Positions 51,505-61,434 of a DNA stretch of 64,000 bases are shown here, one piece after another. The translations under genes and the position numbers were made by a program. How positions within the stretch are numbered: position 1 is the stretch's first letter; the number at the start of each line of letters is the position of its first letter. Source of the DNA: Nocardia anocheti (GTDB taxonomy: Bacteria > Actinomycetota > Actinomycetes > Mycobacteriales > Mycobacteriaceae); contig NZ_JAQQFV010000006.1 of NCBI RefSeq assembly GCF_029675105.1, positions 248,001 through 312,000 on the forward strand. Direction: 5' to 3'. The notes under the pieces were generated by a model, which was not told the DNA's origin, did no database searches, and saw only the letters and a list, made by a program, of their open reading frames with translations.

Positions 51505-52392
51505 TCAGATCTCGCCCTCGCACAGCTTGGCGGTCGTGTACTTCGGGTCCGGCAGTTCGCGCTCGGTGAAACCGAACTTCCCGACGATCGAGAGGTAGCG
51601 GTCCTTGTCGGCGGTGATCTTGGCCAGCTCCGTGTTGTAGGCGGCGAGCAGGTCCGGATCGCTGGTGCGGAACACCGTGCCACCCGCGCCGACCTGCGGT
51701 TTGCCGTCGATCACCGCCACGAACGAGGGCGTGACGTCGACGGCCGCGTCCGGGTTGTGGTTCTTCAACCAGTTCAGTGAGATGGCGGTGAGGGCGAACA
51801 CGTCGGCGCGGCCGGAGGTGACCGCGTCCATGCCGTCCTGCGGGGTGGCGACCTGGGTGGCGCCGATGCCCAGCGCGGCGGCGTAGTCGGACTCGATCGC
51901 GCCGGTCATCGCCGCCATCTTCGCGCCGCTGGCCTGGACGGACTGCATGTCGGTGAGATTCAGCGGATTGCCGGGTTTCACCATGAGCGCGGTGGTGTAC
52001 ATGAATTCCGGCTCGCTGAACGCCGCCTGCTCGCAGCGTTTCGGCAGGATCGACATGCCCGCGCTCACGGCGTCGAAGCGATTGGCCTGCAGGCCGGGGA
52101 TCAACGCGCCGAATTCGGTCTGTACACCGTCGACGGTCTCGATGCCGAGCGCGCCGAAGATCTCCCGGTGCAGTGCCACCGTGGCGCCGGTGAGCTGACC
52201 GTCCTCCTCGAACGAGTAGGGCGCCTCACCCGCGAAACCCACCGTGATACTGCCTTTTTCGCGGAGGTGATCGAGCAGTTGACCGGGTTCGGTGACCTCG
52301 GTCCTGGTACAGCCGACCAGGGCGGCACCCACCAGCGCGGCGCCCGCGAGCACCGCGACGCAGCGTCGGGGAAGAGAATTCGTGACGGTCAT
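51505..52392 (-). CDS. ehuB: Ectoine/hydroxyectoine-type substrate-binding lipoprotein
   Basis: 295 residues from ATG 52392 with GAGAGG upstream. The signal peptide ends at lipobox ALVGC. The mature protein is an SBP_bac_3 fold. ITVGFAGEAPYSF, REIFGALGI, EFGALIPGLQANRFDAVSAGMSILPKRC and ALMVKPGNPLNL follow the EhuB pattern closely, supporting uptake of ectoine or hydroxyectoine as osmolyte or nutrient. No ectoine catabolic genes lie nearby, so an osmoprotectant role is more likely. The 220-bp divergent region to proS contains the promoters of both. Confidence 0.82.
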   Translation of the reverse strand: MTVTNSLPRRCVAVLAGAALVGAALVGCTRTEVTEPGQLLDHLREKGSITVGFAGEAPYSFEEDGQLTGATVALHREIFGALGIETVDGVQTEFGALIPGLQANRFDAVSAGMSILPKRCEQAAFSEPEFMYTTALMVKPGNPLNLTDMQSVQASGAKMAAMTGAIESDYAAALGIGATQVATPQDGMDAVTSGRADVFALTAISLNWLKNHNPDAAVDVTPSFVAVIDGKPQVGAGGTVFRTSDPDLLAAYNTELAKITADKDRYLSIVGKFGFTERELPDPKYTTAKLCEGEI

Positions 52393-52612
52393 ATCGGACC
52401 TCTCGCAATACTTTTGAGCGAAATATGCTTGGGCACGAACCTAAATGCCGGGTATTCCGAAAAAGAGCCGTCGTGATCGGTTTGTTATCTGCTGATTGAA
52501 ACCGGTGGGGAATGGGTATTCCAGACAAGTTTCCGGCGCGGACGGGGTGTGTGGGCGGCCGGGCGGTAATCCGTTGTGAGTGCGCCGGGACCAGGGACTA
52601 CGCTGTGCACCC

Positions 52613-54361
52613 GTGATCACCCGCCTCTCCCGACTGTTCCTGCGCACCCTGCGAGACGATCCCGCCGACGCCGAGGTGCCCAGCCACAAACTGCTCGTCC
52701 GCGCCGGATACGTCCGCCGGGTCGCCCCCGGTGTGTACTCGTGGCTGCCGCTGGGCCTGCGCACGCTGCGTCGCATCGAGGACGTGGTGCGCCAGGAGAT
52801 GGACGCCACCGGCGCCCAGGAGATCTCCCTGCCCGCGCTGCTGCCGCGCGAGCCCTACGAGACCACCAACCGGTGGACCGAATACGGTGACGCCCTGTTC
52901 CGTTTGCAGGACCGCAAGGGCGGCGACTACCTGCTCGGTCCCACCCACGAGGAATTGTTCGCGCTCACCGTCAAGGGTGAGTACAACTCCTACAAGGATC
53001 TGCCGGTCACGCTCTACCAGATCCAGGCCAAGTACCGCGACGAGGAGCGTCCCCGCGCGGGCATCCTGCGCGGGCGCGAGTTCATCATGAAGGACTCCTA
53101 CTCCTTCGACCTCGACGACGACGGCCTGGCCACCAGCTACGCCACCCACCGCGCCGCCTACCAGCGCATCTTCGAGCGTCTCGGCGTCGAATACGTGATC
53201 GTGGCCGCCACCTCCGGCGCCATGGGCGGCAGCGCGTCCGAGGAATTCCTCGCGCAGAGCCCCGTCGGCGAGGACACCTACGTCACCTGCCTCGAGTCCG
53301 GCTACGCCGCCAATGTCGAAGCGGTGGTCACGCCCGCGCCCGCGCCGCTGCCGATCGAGGGCAAGCCCGCCGCCGTCGAATACGACACCCCGAACACCCC
53401 CACCATCGCGACCCTGGTCGAGTGGGCCAACGAGGCGAAGGTGCTCGACCGCGCCGTCACCGCGGCCGACACCCTCAAGAACGTGATGGTCAAGCTGCGC
53501 CACCCCGACGGCAAGACCGAGATCCTGGGCATCGGCATCCCCGGTGACCGCGAGGTCGACGACAAGCGCCTCGAGGCCTCCGTCGAGCCCGCCGAGGTGG
53601 AACTGCTCACCGACGCCGACTTCGCCGCCAACCCCTTCCTGGTGAAGGGCTACATCGGCCCGAAGGCGCTGCAGGCCAACGGTGTCCGCTACCTGGTCGA
53701 TCCCCGCGTGGTCGAGGGCACCGCCTGGATCACCGGCGCCGACACCCAGGGCAAGCACGTGGTCGGCCTGGTCGCCGGGCGCGACTTCACCCCCGACGGC
53801 ACCATCGAGGCCGCCGAGGTCCGCGACGGCGATCCCTCGCCCGACGGCGCCGGTGCGTTGGTGGCGGCCCGTGGCATCGAGATCGGCCACATCTTCCAGC
53901 TCGGCCGCAAGTACACCGACGCCTTCGACGTCGACGTGCTCGGCGAGAACGGCAAGCCGGTGCGGCTCACCATGGGCTCCTACGGTGTCGGCGTGTCCCG
54001 CCTGGTCGCGGTGATCGCCGAACAGCAGCACGACGAGAAGGGCCTGCGCTGGCCCGCCGAGATCGCCCCGTTCGACGTGCACGTGGTGATCGCCAACAAG
54101 GACGCCGCCGCCCGCGAGGGCGCCGAGCAGGTGGTCGCGGGTCTGGACGAGCAGGGCCTCGAGGTCCTCTTCGACGACCGCACCGCCTCCCCGGGTGTGA
54201 AGTTCAAGGACGCCGAACTGCTCGGTATGCCCTGGATCCTGGTGATCGGTCGCGGCTGGGCCGACGGCACCGTCGAGCTGCGCAACCGCTTCACCGGCGA
54301 GGCCGAGGAGATCCCGGCCGGGGACGCGGTCGCCGCCGTCGTCGCCAGGATTCGCGGCTGA
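52613..54361 (+). CDS. proS: Prolyl-tRNA synthetase, bacterial type
   Basis: 582 residues from GTG 52613, with TACGCT at 52599-52604. Class II synthetase motifs: TNRWTEYGDALFRLQDRKG in motif 1-2, GPTHEELFALTVKGEYNSYKDLP, RAGILRGREFIMKDSYSF (motif 2) and MGSYGVGVSRLVAVIAEQ (motif 3). The editing (INS) domain lies between about residues 220 and 400, and the anticodon-binding domain covers the last 110 residues. Length is usual for bacterial ProS. Confidence 0.96.
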   Translation: MITRLSRLFLRTLRDDPADAEVPSHKLLVRAGYVRRVAPGVYSWLPLGLRTLRRIEDVVRQEMDATGAQEISLPALLPREPYETTNRWTEYGDALFRLQDRKGGDYLLGPTHEELFALTVKGEYNSYKDLPVTLYQIQAKYRDEERPRAGILRGREFIMKDSYSFDLDDDGLATSYATHRAAYQRIFERLGVEYVIVAATSGAMGGSASEEFLAQSPVGEDTYVTCLESGYAANVEAVVTPAPAPLPIEGKPAAVEYDTPNTPTIATLVEWANEAKVLDRAVTAADTLKNVMVKLRHPDGKTEILGIGIPGDREVDDKRLEASVEPAEVELLTDADFAANPFLVKGYIGPKALQANGVRYLVDPRVVEGTAWITGADTQGKHVVGLVAGRDFTPDGTIEAAEVRDGDPSPDGAGALVAARGIEIGHIFQLGRKYTDAFDVDVLGENGKPVRLTMGSYGVGVSRLVAVIAEQQHDEKGLRWPAEIAPFDVHVVIANKDAAAREGAEQVVAGLDEQGLEVLFDDRTASPGVKFKDAELLGMPWILVIGRGWADGTVELRNRFTGEAEEIPAGDAVAAVVARIRG

Positions 54362-54366
54362 CTCGC

Positions 54367-54398
54367 CCGGCCCGATCGTGTCCGCGCGATCGGGCCGG
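54367..54398 (+). terminator. Terminator after proS
   Basis: CCGGCCCGATCG pairs perfectly over 12 bp with CGATCGGGCCGG across an 8-nt loop, 5 bp after the proS stop. Confidence 0.75.
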
Positions 54399-54477
54399 TG
54401 AAAGCCCCTGCGGCGCAATCACGCAGGGTATGGCGACGCGGGAGCCGTCGCCGGAGCGGGCTGCTAGCGTCGAGTGG

Positions 54478-55926
54478 GTGGAGACATTCAGCGATGCGCT
54501 GTTGTCGTTGGCGCGGGGGCACCTCGGCGGGGCGATCGAACAGTATTCGGTATTTCAGCAGCACGTCCGGCCCGGGCCGACCCGGGTCGACCACCGGTCC
54601 GGCCTGGTCTGGTTGGGTGAGCGGGAATTCACCGCGTCCGGCGAGCTCGGGACCTACGCCGAGGACCACACCTTCCAGTGGGCCTGGGCCAAACCCGCGG
54701 TGAACGGCACGCCCGGCGCGGCCGCCTCGATCCGGCTACGCGAACTGGGGCTGCGCCACGGGATTCCCGAATTCGCCACCGAACTCGTCGACCTGTCCCG
54801 ATTCCCGGACCCCCAACTGGCCGCCGACCACCTGGCGATCATCGCCCTGGGTGTCCTCGGCGTACGGGGCATGACCAAGTTCAACCACGGCGGCCGCGCC
54901 TACGCCTACCTGCTCATCGACGACGAGTCCGTGCCGGTCGCCGAGCCGGACCCGGGCCTGGTGGCCGGGATCGTGCGCGGCGCCGCCCAGATGCTGCCCG
55001 GCGGCGGCGCGCGATCGGTCGTGGCGGGCTATGCCCGGCGACACCACGCGGCGCTGCGCGACACCGCCGACGGCATGGAAGTCCAACTGCCCGACGGATA
55101 CCGGCTGGTCGTGCGACTGCACGGTGAGGACCTGCTCGACGTGCGGGTCGTCGACGCCGGGCGCGGCACGGTCGACCCCGCCGCGCCGTCGCCGCGCCCC
55201 GAGCGCATCCCGCCGTTCCTCCCTGACCCGCTGCTGAGCGCGCTGGCCGCACCCGCCGCGATCACCGTCGGCGGCCGCGGCTCGCTGCGGGGTGTCCCGA
55301 CCGCCGCGACGGTCTCGCACCTGTGGTGGGAGCCGATGTTCGGTGATCAGGACGTGGTCGAGGTGCCCGATCGGCCGGTGGCGGTCACCGAGATCGGCGG
55401 CTACGACAACGAGGCCAGGATCTGGACGTGGGCGGGGGAGGGGTCGGGTGTCTCGGCCCTGCGCGAGTTGGCCCGCGAACACGGCGCCGCGCACCTGGCG
55501 GGCGAGCGGGTCGACCTCGGCAGCACCGTCCACCCCGACGCGGTGGTGACCGCCTTCGTCGCCGCGGCCACGCACCTGGGTGGCGCGCCCGCCTGGGCCG
55601 CGCTGCCCGACGGGTCGGGCTGGCGCTACTTCGCCATTACCGATCAAGCCGTGCGCGCCACCGGCACCGACCCGGGCGTGGCCGCGCTGGTCATCGAGAC
55701 CGCCGCCGACCTGCTGCACCCGCTGACCGACCCGGACAGTCGCTACGCCACCATGCGGGCCATGGTCACCGGCTACCTCGACCGCTACCGGGTGCCCACC
55801 CTGACCTTCGGCGAGCCACAGATGCTGATCGGACAGTTCGGGCTCTACGAGCTGCGGGTGGAATTCGACTCCAGCGGCGGCGTCCTCGGCACCCGCACCG
55901 GCATGCTCGGCGAGCTCATGATCTGA
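54478..55926 (+). CDS. Conserved protein with two DUF6882-like repeats
   Basis: 482 residues from GTG 54478; TAGCGT 7 nt upstream indicates a leaderless transcript. Two related halves are visible. In the first, FQWAWAKPAVNG leads to LRELGLRHGIPEFATE, then LAIIALGVLGVRGM and AYLLIDDES. In the second, IWTWAGEGSG leads to LRELAREHGAAHLAGE, then FVAAATHLGGAPAW and YFAITDQAV. The W-x-W plus LRELxxxHG pattern resembles DUF6882. There is no signal or membrane segment. Function is unknown. Confidence 0.7.
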   Translation: METFSDALLSLARGHLGGAIEQYSVFQQHVRPGPTRVDHRSGLVWLGEREFTASGELGTYAEDHTFQWAWAKPAVNGTPGAAASIRLRELGLRHGIPEFATELVDLSRFPDPQLAADHLAIIALGVLGVRGMTKFNHGGRAYAYLLIDDESVPVAEPDPGLVAGIVRGAAQMLPGGGARSVVAGYARRHHAALRDTADGMEVQLPDGYRLVVRLHGEDLLDVRVVDAGRGTVDPAAPSPRPERIPPFLPDPLLSALAAPAAITVGGRGSLRGVPTAATVSHLWWEPMFGDQDVVEVPDRPVAVTEIGGYDNEARIWTWAGEGSGVSALRELAREHGAAHLAGERVDLGSTVHPDAVVTAFVAAATHLGGAPAWAALPDGSGWRYFAITDQAVRATGTDPGVAALVIETAADLLHPLTDPDSRYATMRAMVTGYLDRYRVPTLTFGEPQMLIGQFGLYELRVEFDSSGGVLGTRTGMLGELMI

Positions 55927-56018
55927 GTCGGCGGAGCGGCCGGTCAACCTACGCTTACGTAGGGGAAACATGCAGGTAGCGGGACCGGTGGCGGGCGCGG
56001 CGCTGCTAAATTGGCCAG

Positions 56019-57770
56019 ATGACGAGTTCGCCCAGCCTGCTGTTCAACCCCGCCACCTACGACCCGCAGCACTTCGACGCCGAGACCCGTCGGCTGCTGC
56101 GTGCCACCATCGAGTGGTTCGAGTCCAAGGGCAAGGCGCAGTTGCTGGCCGAGGACCGCGACGCGGTCTGGACCCAGGAGTTCCTCGACTTCGTCGCGAA
56201 GGAGAAGCTGTTCGCGACCTTCCTGACCCCGGCCGCCTACGCCGACGGCGACCCGAACAAGCGCTGGGACGCCGCCCGCAACGCCGCGCTGGCCGAGATC
56301 TTCGGCTTCTACGGCCTCGCCTACTGGTACGCCGAGCAGGTGACCATTCTCGGCCTGGGCCCGATCTGGCAGAGCGACAACGAGATCGCCAAGCGCAAGG
56401 CCGCCGCCGACCTCGACGCCGGTCAGGTCATGGCCTTCGCGCTCTCGGAGCGCGAGCACGGCGCCGACATCTACAACACCGACCTGATCCTCACTCCGAG
56501 TGAGCCGGGCAGCGCCGACGCCGAGGCCGGAATCCTGTTCCGCGCCAACGGGGAGAAGTACTACATCGGCAACGGCAATGTGGCCTCGATGGTGTCGGTG
56601 TTCTCCCGCCGCGCCGATGTCGAGGGCGCCGACGGCTACATCTGGTTCGCCGCCGACAGCCGTCACGACGACTATCACCTGATCGAGAGCGTCATCCACG
56701 GGCAGATGTACGTCAGCCACTTCCGGCTGGAGAACTACCCGGTCACCGCCGCCGACGTGCTGCACGAGGGCCCCGAGGGCTTCTCGGCCGCGCTCAACAC
56801 GGTCAATGTGGGCAAGTTCAACCTCTGCCACGGCAGCATCGGCATGGTGGAGCACTCGTTCTTCGAGGCCATCACCCACGCCAACAACCGCATCCTCTAC
56901 GGCAACCCGGTCACCGACTTCGGCCACGTGCGCGGCAATTTCGTCGACGCCTACGCCCGCCTGATCGCGATGAAGCTGTTCAGCGACCGCGCCGTGGACT
57001 ACTTCCGCAGCGCCTCCCTGGACGACCGCCGCTACCTGCTGTTCAACCCGATGACCAAGTCCAAGGTCACCTCCGAGGGCGAGGTCGCGATGACCCTGCT
57101 GCTGGATGTGCTGGCCGCCAAGGGCTTCGAGAAGGCCACCTACTTCGCGCAGGCCTCCCGCTATATCAACCACCTGCCCCGACTCGAGGGCACGGTGCAC
57201 GTGAACGTGGGCCAGATCCTGAAGTTCATGCCGAACTACCTGTTCAACCCCAAGGAATACCCGGCCATCGGCACCGACCTGGCGCCCGGCGACCAGGAGT
57301 TCTTCTGGAAGCAGGGTCCGGCGCGCGGCGCGGGCAAGGTGCAGTTCGCCGACTGGACCCCGGCCTACGAGCAGGCTTCCGACGTGCCCAACGTGGCCCG
57401 CTTCTACGAGCAGGCCCAGGCGCTGCGCACCCTGCTGCTCACCGGCGCGCCCGACGCCGCCCAGCAGAAGGACCTGGACTTCATGCTGACCATCGGTCAC
57501 CTGTTCTCCACGGTGGTCTACGGCCAGCTCATCCTGGAACAGGCCGAACTCACCGGCCTGGACCGCGATGTGGTCGACCAGATCTTCGACTTCCAGATCC
57601 GCGACTTCAACACCCACGCCACCGCGCTGCTGGGCAAGCCGTCGGTCACCGAGGATCAGCGCGCCTGGGCCGTCGGTGCCCTGCGCAGCCCCGTCGCCGA
57701 CACCGCGCGTTTCGACCGGGTGTGGCAGCAGGTGGTGTCCTACGACGGCGCCTACGCGATGCGGCCCTGA
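56019..57770 (+). CDS. Acyl-CoA dehydrogenase family protein
   Basis: 583 residues from ATG 56019. Acyl-CoA dehydrogenases introduce an alpha-beta double bond using FAD. MAFALSEREHGADIYNTD matches the FAD/substrate motif (xALSExxxGSD). The later segments GKFNLCHGSIGMVEHSFFEAITHANNR and TKSKVTSEGEVAM follow the C-terminal helical domain. It is longer than the usual 380-400 residues, in the range of mycobacterial FadE proteins of the long subgroup. No other fatty-acid genes adjoin it. Confidence 0.82.
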   Translation: MTSSPSLLFNPATYDPQHFDAETRRLLRATIEWFESKGKAQLLAEDRDAVWTQEFLDFVAKEKLFATFLTPAAYADGDPNKRWDAARNAALAEIFGFYGLAYWYAEQVTILGLGPIWQSDNEIAKRKAAADLDAGQVMAFALSEREHGADIYNTDLILTPSEPGSADAEAGILFRANGEKYYIGNGNVASMVSVFSRRADVEGADGYIWFAADSRHDDYHLIESVIHGQMYVSHFRLENYPVTAADVLHEGPEGFSAALNTVNVGKFNLCHGSIGMVEHSFFEAITHANNRILYGNPVTDFGHVRGNFVDAYARLIAMKLFSDRAVDYFRSASLDDRRYLLFNPMTKSKVTSEGEVAMTLLLDVLAAKGFEKATYFAQASRYINHLPRLEGTVHVNVGQILKFMPNYLFNPKEYPAIGTDLAPGDQEFFWKQGPARGAGKVQFADWTPAYEQASDVPNVARFYEQAQALRTLLLTGAPDAAQQKDLDFMLTIGHLFSTVVYGQLILEQAELTGLDRDVVDQIFDFQIRDFNTHATALLGKPSVTEDQRAWAVGALRSPVADTARFDRVWQQVVSYDGAYAMRP

Positions 57771-57777
57771 GGACAGT

Positions 57778-57811
57778 AGGCCGGGCCGCCTCCTTCTCGG
57801 CGGCCCGGCCT
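57778..57811 (+). terminator. Terminator after acyl-CoA dehydrogenase
   Basis: AGGCCGGGCCGCC pairs perfectly over 13 bp with GGCGGCCCGGCCT across TCCTTCTC, 7 bp after the stop. The 178 bp that follow contain no supported gene. Confidence 0.8.
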
Positions 57812-57989
57812 GTGGTTCACCGTGCGTGCCACCTCTTCGTGATGCGACGTGGTCGCGTGCGGGCGATTCGGCGCTGGACGCGGTCCTCGCGATCGGTGAG
57901 CGCAGTGCTCGCGCCGAGTCCGCGAAGCCATCGGCGCTCGGTCGGCGCGCAGCGAGTCGGCCGCGCGCGGGCCGATGACGAGGCGGCGC

Positions 57990-58421
57990 TCAGACTCGGC
58001 CGGGGAAGCTGACCGTCACCGGGTTCGCGCCCAGGATCGCCTGCCAGCGGGCCCGGCGGACGGCGGCCTCGGTCAGCGCCTCGGTGGCCGTGGCGCGTAC
58101 CGCGTCCTCGGTAGCCTGTTCGACGACAGTCAACCAGGCTGCGGCGCAATCGGATTCGACCGCGACCGCGAGGTTGGCGGCCGGGATCGGATCGTCGACC
58201 GGGAACGGCGGCTGGTAGGCGGCGTCGGCGGCCTCGGGGCTGGTGCCGTCGGCCTCGAGCAGGTCGATGGTGGCGTCGCGGCGGGCCCGGTGCGCGGCAC
58301 TGAACTCCGCGACCAGGCGAGCCCGATCGGCATTGGCGTAGGCGGCGATCACACCATAGGAGTAGACGGCGGCGTACTCGCTGTCCAGGGCGGCCTGCAG
58401 GGCTTGGCGTTGGTCGGTCAT
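57990..58421 (-). CDS. DUF4439 ferritin-like protein
   Basis: 143 residues from ATG 58421. It is almost entirely alpha-helical and Ala-rich. ALDSEYAAVYSYGVIAAY and AAHRARRDATIDLLEADG carry Glu and His residues spaced as in ferritin-like bundles. It overlaps the lipoprotein gene by ATGA and occupies the Rv2844 position. Iron binding is possible but unproven. Confidence 0.8.
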   Translation of the reverse strand: MTDQRQALQAALDSEYAAVYSYGVIAAYANADRARLVAEFSAAHRARRDATIDLLEADGTSPEAADAAYQPPFPVDDPIPAANLAVAVESDCAAAWLTVVEQATEDAVRATATEALTEAAVRRARWQAILGANPVTVSFPGRV

Positions 58422-58954
58422 GTCAGCAGCACTCCCGCCTCGGTCGCGCACGCCGCGCTGATGGATGCCAGCAGACCCGCGCGGTATCCGGACTCGGTGC
58501 GGGCCAGCGCGGCGGCGGACTGTTGCGAACGCAGCAGCCGGTCGCGCAGCTGGGCGACGGTGCCGGGCTGCCCGGCGGCGGCCTCGACCTCGGCGGCGGG
58601 CACCGTCGCGCCGTCGGCGCCGGGCACGGTGACCGCGCCGGTGCGGCGCACGGGGGTGGTGCCGTCGCCGTAGACGCCGATCACCCGATCGATCTCGGCG
58701 CGCAGGGCGTCGGCGTGCGCGGTGCGCTCGGTCGCGACGGTGCTCAGCGCGGCGCTGGACTGCGGGGCGAGCGCGATGGCGGCCGACGCGGCCGCGGCGT
58801 CGGCGCGCGCCAGGACTTCCTGGGCGGCCAGGGGATCGGGGGCGTGCACGGTGTCGTCCTCGGCGCACGCCGCGAGCGTGGCGACCACCGGCACGGCGAG
58901 CACGCTCGCGCCCGCGAACCGGAACACGGTGCGGCGGCGCACGGCGGCCGTCAC
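58418..58954 (-). CDS. Alanine-rich lipoprotein (Rv2843-position protein)
   Basis: 178 residues if GTG 58954 is used, which places RRRTVFRFAG close to the N-terminus and gives a compact signal ending at LAAC. The double arginine motif could direct Tat export. Upstream in-frame ATGs at 59095 and 59038 would add 28-47 residues before the signal and are less likely. The mature part is helical and Ala-rich. It is co-translated with the DUF4439 gene, so the two may act together at the envelope. The 312-bp gap to rimP holds divergent promoters (TACGCT at 59205-59210). Confidence 0.65.
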   Translation of the reverse strand: MTAAVRRRTVFRFAGASVLAVPVVATLAACAEDDTVHAPDPLAAQEVLARADAAAASAAIALAPQSSAALSTVATERTAHADALRAEIDRVIGVYGDGTTPVRRTGAVTVPGADGATVPAAEVEAAAGQPGTVAQLRDRLLRSQQSAAALARTESGYRAGLLASISAACATEAGVLLT

Positions 58955-59266
58955 CGGAAGTCGCTGTGCGCGTAGGAGATTCGACCGGGCCGACGAGTCG
59001 AGGGGTACCGGCTGGGATTCGTGCCGGTCGGAGCGCATGCCGGACGGTCGCCCGGCGCTCGGCGGGGCGGTATGGCGGAAGGGCACGTGCACCATCGTGC
59101 CAGATCCGCGCGGGCGCGCTCACCGCGCCGCGACACGTCCGGGCACGCCGGGTGGACCGGTGCGCACCGGCAGTCCGCCGGTCCTTTACACTCTCGGAGC
59201 GCGTTACGCTAGACCTTCGGCGTAGAAATTTCCGATCGCGTCACAACTGAACCAGGAGCCGCCCAT

Positions 59267-59896
59267 ATGCCGATGCCCACCGAGGAAAGGGTGAGCCAGC
59301 TAGTCGCTGAGCTCGTCGCACGCCGGGGATTCGACCTCGAGGGCGTCGCGATCGCGGCCGCGGGCAAAGACGAGCTGGCTCCGGTTCGGGTGAAGGTCAC
59401 CGTGGACAGCGACGGACCCGCCGACCTGGACGCCATCGCCGAACTCAGCCGCGAGATGTCCGAACTGCTCGACGCGGCAGGCGATTTCGGCGAATCCGCC
59501 TATCTGCTGGAAGTGACCACGCCCGGCGTGGACCGTCCACTGTCCACCGACCGGCACTGGCGCCGCGCCCAGGGGCGCAAGGTGAAACTCGCGCTGCGCG
59601 AGGGCGCCGAGCCCGTCGAGGGCAAGACCCGCTTCGAGGCCCGCGCCGGGCAACTCGCCGACGACGGCACCGTGGCGCTGGTCCTGGGCGGCAAGAACAA
59701 GCCGCATCGCGTGCACGTACCGCTCGCCGACATCGCCACCGCGGTCGTCCAGGTCGAGTTCAACGCGCCCGGTGCCACCGAACTCGAACTCGCCGGTGGC
59801 ATCCCCACCGGTCGTCCCGTGCCCGGCGACGAGCCCGCCGACCTCGCCGCGCCGGGCAACCACAGTGACTCTCCCACCGAAGGGGTTGCGGAATGA
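59267..59896 (+). CDS. rimP: Ribosome maturation factor RimP
   Basis: 209 residues from ATG 59267 after CAGGAG. It is needed for 30S assembly. ELVARRGFDLEGVAI, VTVDSDGPADLDAIAELSREMSELLD and YLLEVTTPGVDRPLSTDRHWRRAQG are family landmarks. The C-terminus has an acidic tail longer than average. Its stop overlaps the nusA start. Confidence 0.95.
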   Translation: MPMPTEERVSQLVAELVARRGFDLEGVAIAAAGKDELAPVRVKVTVDSDGPADLDAIAELSREMSELLDAAGDFGESAYLLEVTTPGVDRPLSTDRHWRRAQGRKVKLALREGAEPVEGKTRFEARAGQLADDGTVALVLGGKNKPHRVHVPLADIATAVVQVEFNAPGATELELAGGIPTGRPVPGDEPADLAAPGNHSDSPTEGVAE

Positions 59897-60921
59897 ACAT
59901 CGAAATCGAAGCCTTGCGGGCGATCGTCGCCGACAAGGGCATCTCCATCGAGACCGTGATCTCGGCGATCGAGTCGGCACTGCTCACCGCCTACCGGCAC
60001 ACCGAGGGGCATCAGCCCAACGCGCGCATCGACATCAACCAGAAGACCGGCGTGGTCCGGGTGATGGCGCGCGAACTCGACGCCGACGGCAACCTCGTCT
60101 CCGAATGGGACGACACCCCCGAGGGCTTCGGCCGGATCGCGGCGACCACCGCGCGCCAGGTCGTGCTGCAGCGCCTGCGCGACGCCGAGAACGAGAAGTC
60201 CTTCGGCGAGTTCGCCACCCACGAGGGCGACATCGTCGGCGGCGTGGTGCAGCGCGACGCCAGGGCCAACGCGCGCGGTGTGGTCGTGGTCCGCATCGGC
60301 AGCGAGGCCAACGGCGTGGAGGGGCTGATCCCGCCCGCCGAACAGGTGCCGGGGGAGACCTACGAGCACGGCGACCGGATCAAGTGCTACGTCTACGGTG
60401 TCTCGCGCGGTCCGCGCGGCCCGCAGGTGCAGCTCTCGCGCACGCACCCGAACCTGGTGCGGCGGCTGTTCTCGCTCGAGGTGCCCGAGATCGCCGACGG
60501 CTCGGTGGAGATCGTCGCGGTCGCCCGCGAGTCCGGACACCGCTCCAAGATCGCCGTGCGCTCCACCGTGCCCGGCGTGAACGCCAAGGGCGCCTGCATC
60601 GGCCCGATGGGTCAGCGCGTGCGCAACGTGATGAGCGAGCTGGCCGGTGAGAAGATCGATATCATCGACTACGCCGAGGACCCGGCGACCTTCGTGGGCA
60701 ATGCGCTCTCGCCCTCGAAAGTGGTTTCGGTCACTGTCGTCGATCCCGACGCCAGGGCGGCGCGGGTGATCGTGCCCGACTTCCAGTTGTCGCTGGCGAT
60801 CGGCAAGGAGGGCCAGAATGCCCGCCTGGCTGCCCGTCTGACCGGTTGGCGCATCGATATCCGCAGCGACGCGGCACCGGAGGCGGGCGAATCGGCGCGT
60901 CCGGAGGCGCACCGTAGTTGA
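59893..60921 (+). CDS. nusA: Transcription termination/antitermination factor NusA
   Basis: 342 residues from ATG 59893, overlapping rimP (ATGA). The N-terminal RNA-polymerase-binding domain is followed by S1 (VVQRDARANARGVVVVRIG), KH1 (ARESGHRSKIAVRS, GACIGPMGQRVRNVMSEL) and KH2 (LSLAIGKEGQNARLAARLTGW). It lacks the C-terminal acidic repeats of E. coli NusA, which is normal for actinobacteria. Confidence 0.96.
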   Translation: MNIEIEALRAIVADKGISIETVISAIESALLTAYRHTEGHQPNARIDINQKTGVVRVMARELDADGNLVSEWDDTPEGFGRIAATTARQVVLQRLRDAENEKSFGEFATHEGDIVGGVVQRDARANARGVVVVRIGSEANGVEGLIPPAEQVPGETYEHGDRIKCYVYGVSRGPRGPQVQLSRTHPNLVRRLFSLEVPEIADGSVEIVAVARESGHRSKIAVRSTVPGVNAKGACIGPMGQRVRNVMSELAGEKIDIIDYAEDPATFVGNALSPSKVVSVTVVDPDARAARVIVPDFQLSLAIGKEGQNARLAARLTGWRIDIRSDAAPEAGESARPEAHRS

Positions 60922-60989
60922 GGAAAACGCGGGAATCCCGACCCCCGGATGACATGTTGGTAACTTCGGAAGGGGAGGGGTTCGTCGTT

Positions 60990-61325
60990 ATGACCGGGTC
61001 ACCGGTAGAGTGGGTACAGGACCGGCCCGCGCACTCCGTTCGAACCTGTATCGGATGCCGTCTGCGTGAGCCGTCCGCCGAGCTGTTGCGGATCGTGGCG
61101 CGGCATCGGGACACCGGCGGTGACACCGCTGGAGCCCCCGCTGTCGCGATCGTTCCCGATCCGCGGCGCAGACTTCCCGGACGGGGTGCCTGGCTGCACC
61201 CCGTTTCAGCCTGTCTGCGTTCCGCAGAGCGGCGCCGAGCCTTCGGCAGAGCCCTACGAGTGTCCGGAAATCTGGATATCTCAGCCCTGGAGCAGTACCT
61301 CGAGAACAGGCACGAGCACTCATGA
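60990..61325 (+). CDS. ylxR: YlxR (DUF448) RNA-binding/nucleoid-associated protein
   Basis: 111 residues from ATG 60990, chosen because GGAAGGGGAGGGG stands 9 nt upstream; a TTG at 60918 overlapping nusA would add 24 residues. RTCIGCRLREPSAELLRIV, GRGAWLHPVSACLRSAERRRAFGRAL are the DUF448 signatures. It lies in the conserved nusA-infB operon. Confidence 0.92.
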   Translation: MTGSPVEWVQDRPAHSVRTCIGCRLREPSAELLRIVARHRDTGGDTAGAPAVAIVPDPRRRLPGRGAWLHPVSACLRSAERRRAFGRALRVSGNLDISALEQYLENRHEHS

Positions 61326-61434
61326 GCACACCGTGAAGCACCAACGATGAACGTCCATCGGAGATAACCCGAGGTCGTGCGGGCCGCCGTCCCCTTACAC
61401 GGTGGCGCTGCTCGGCCTCTCAGTGAGGAGAGCA

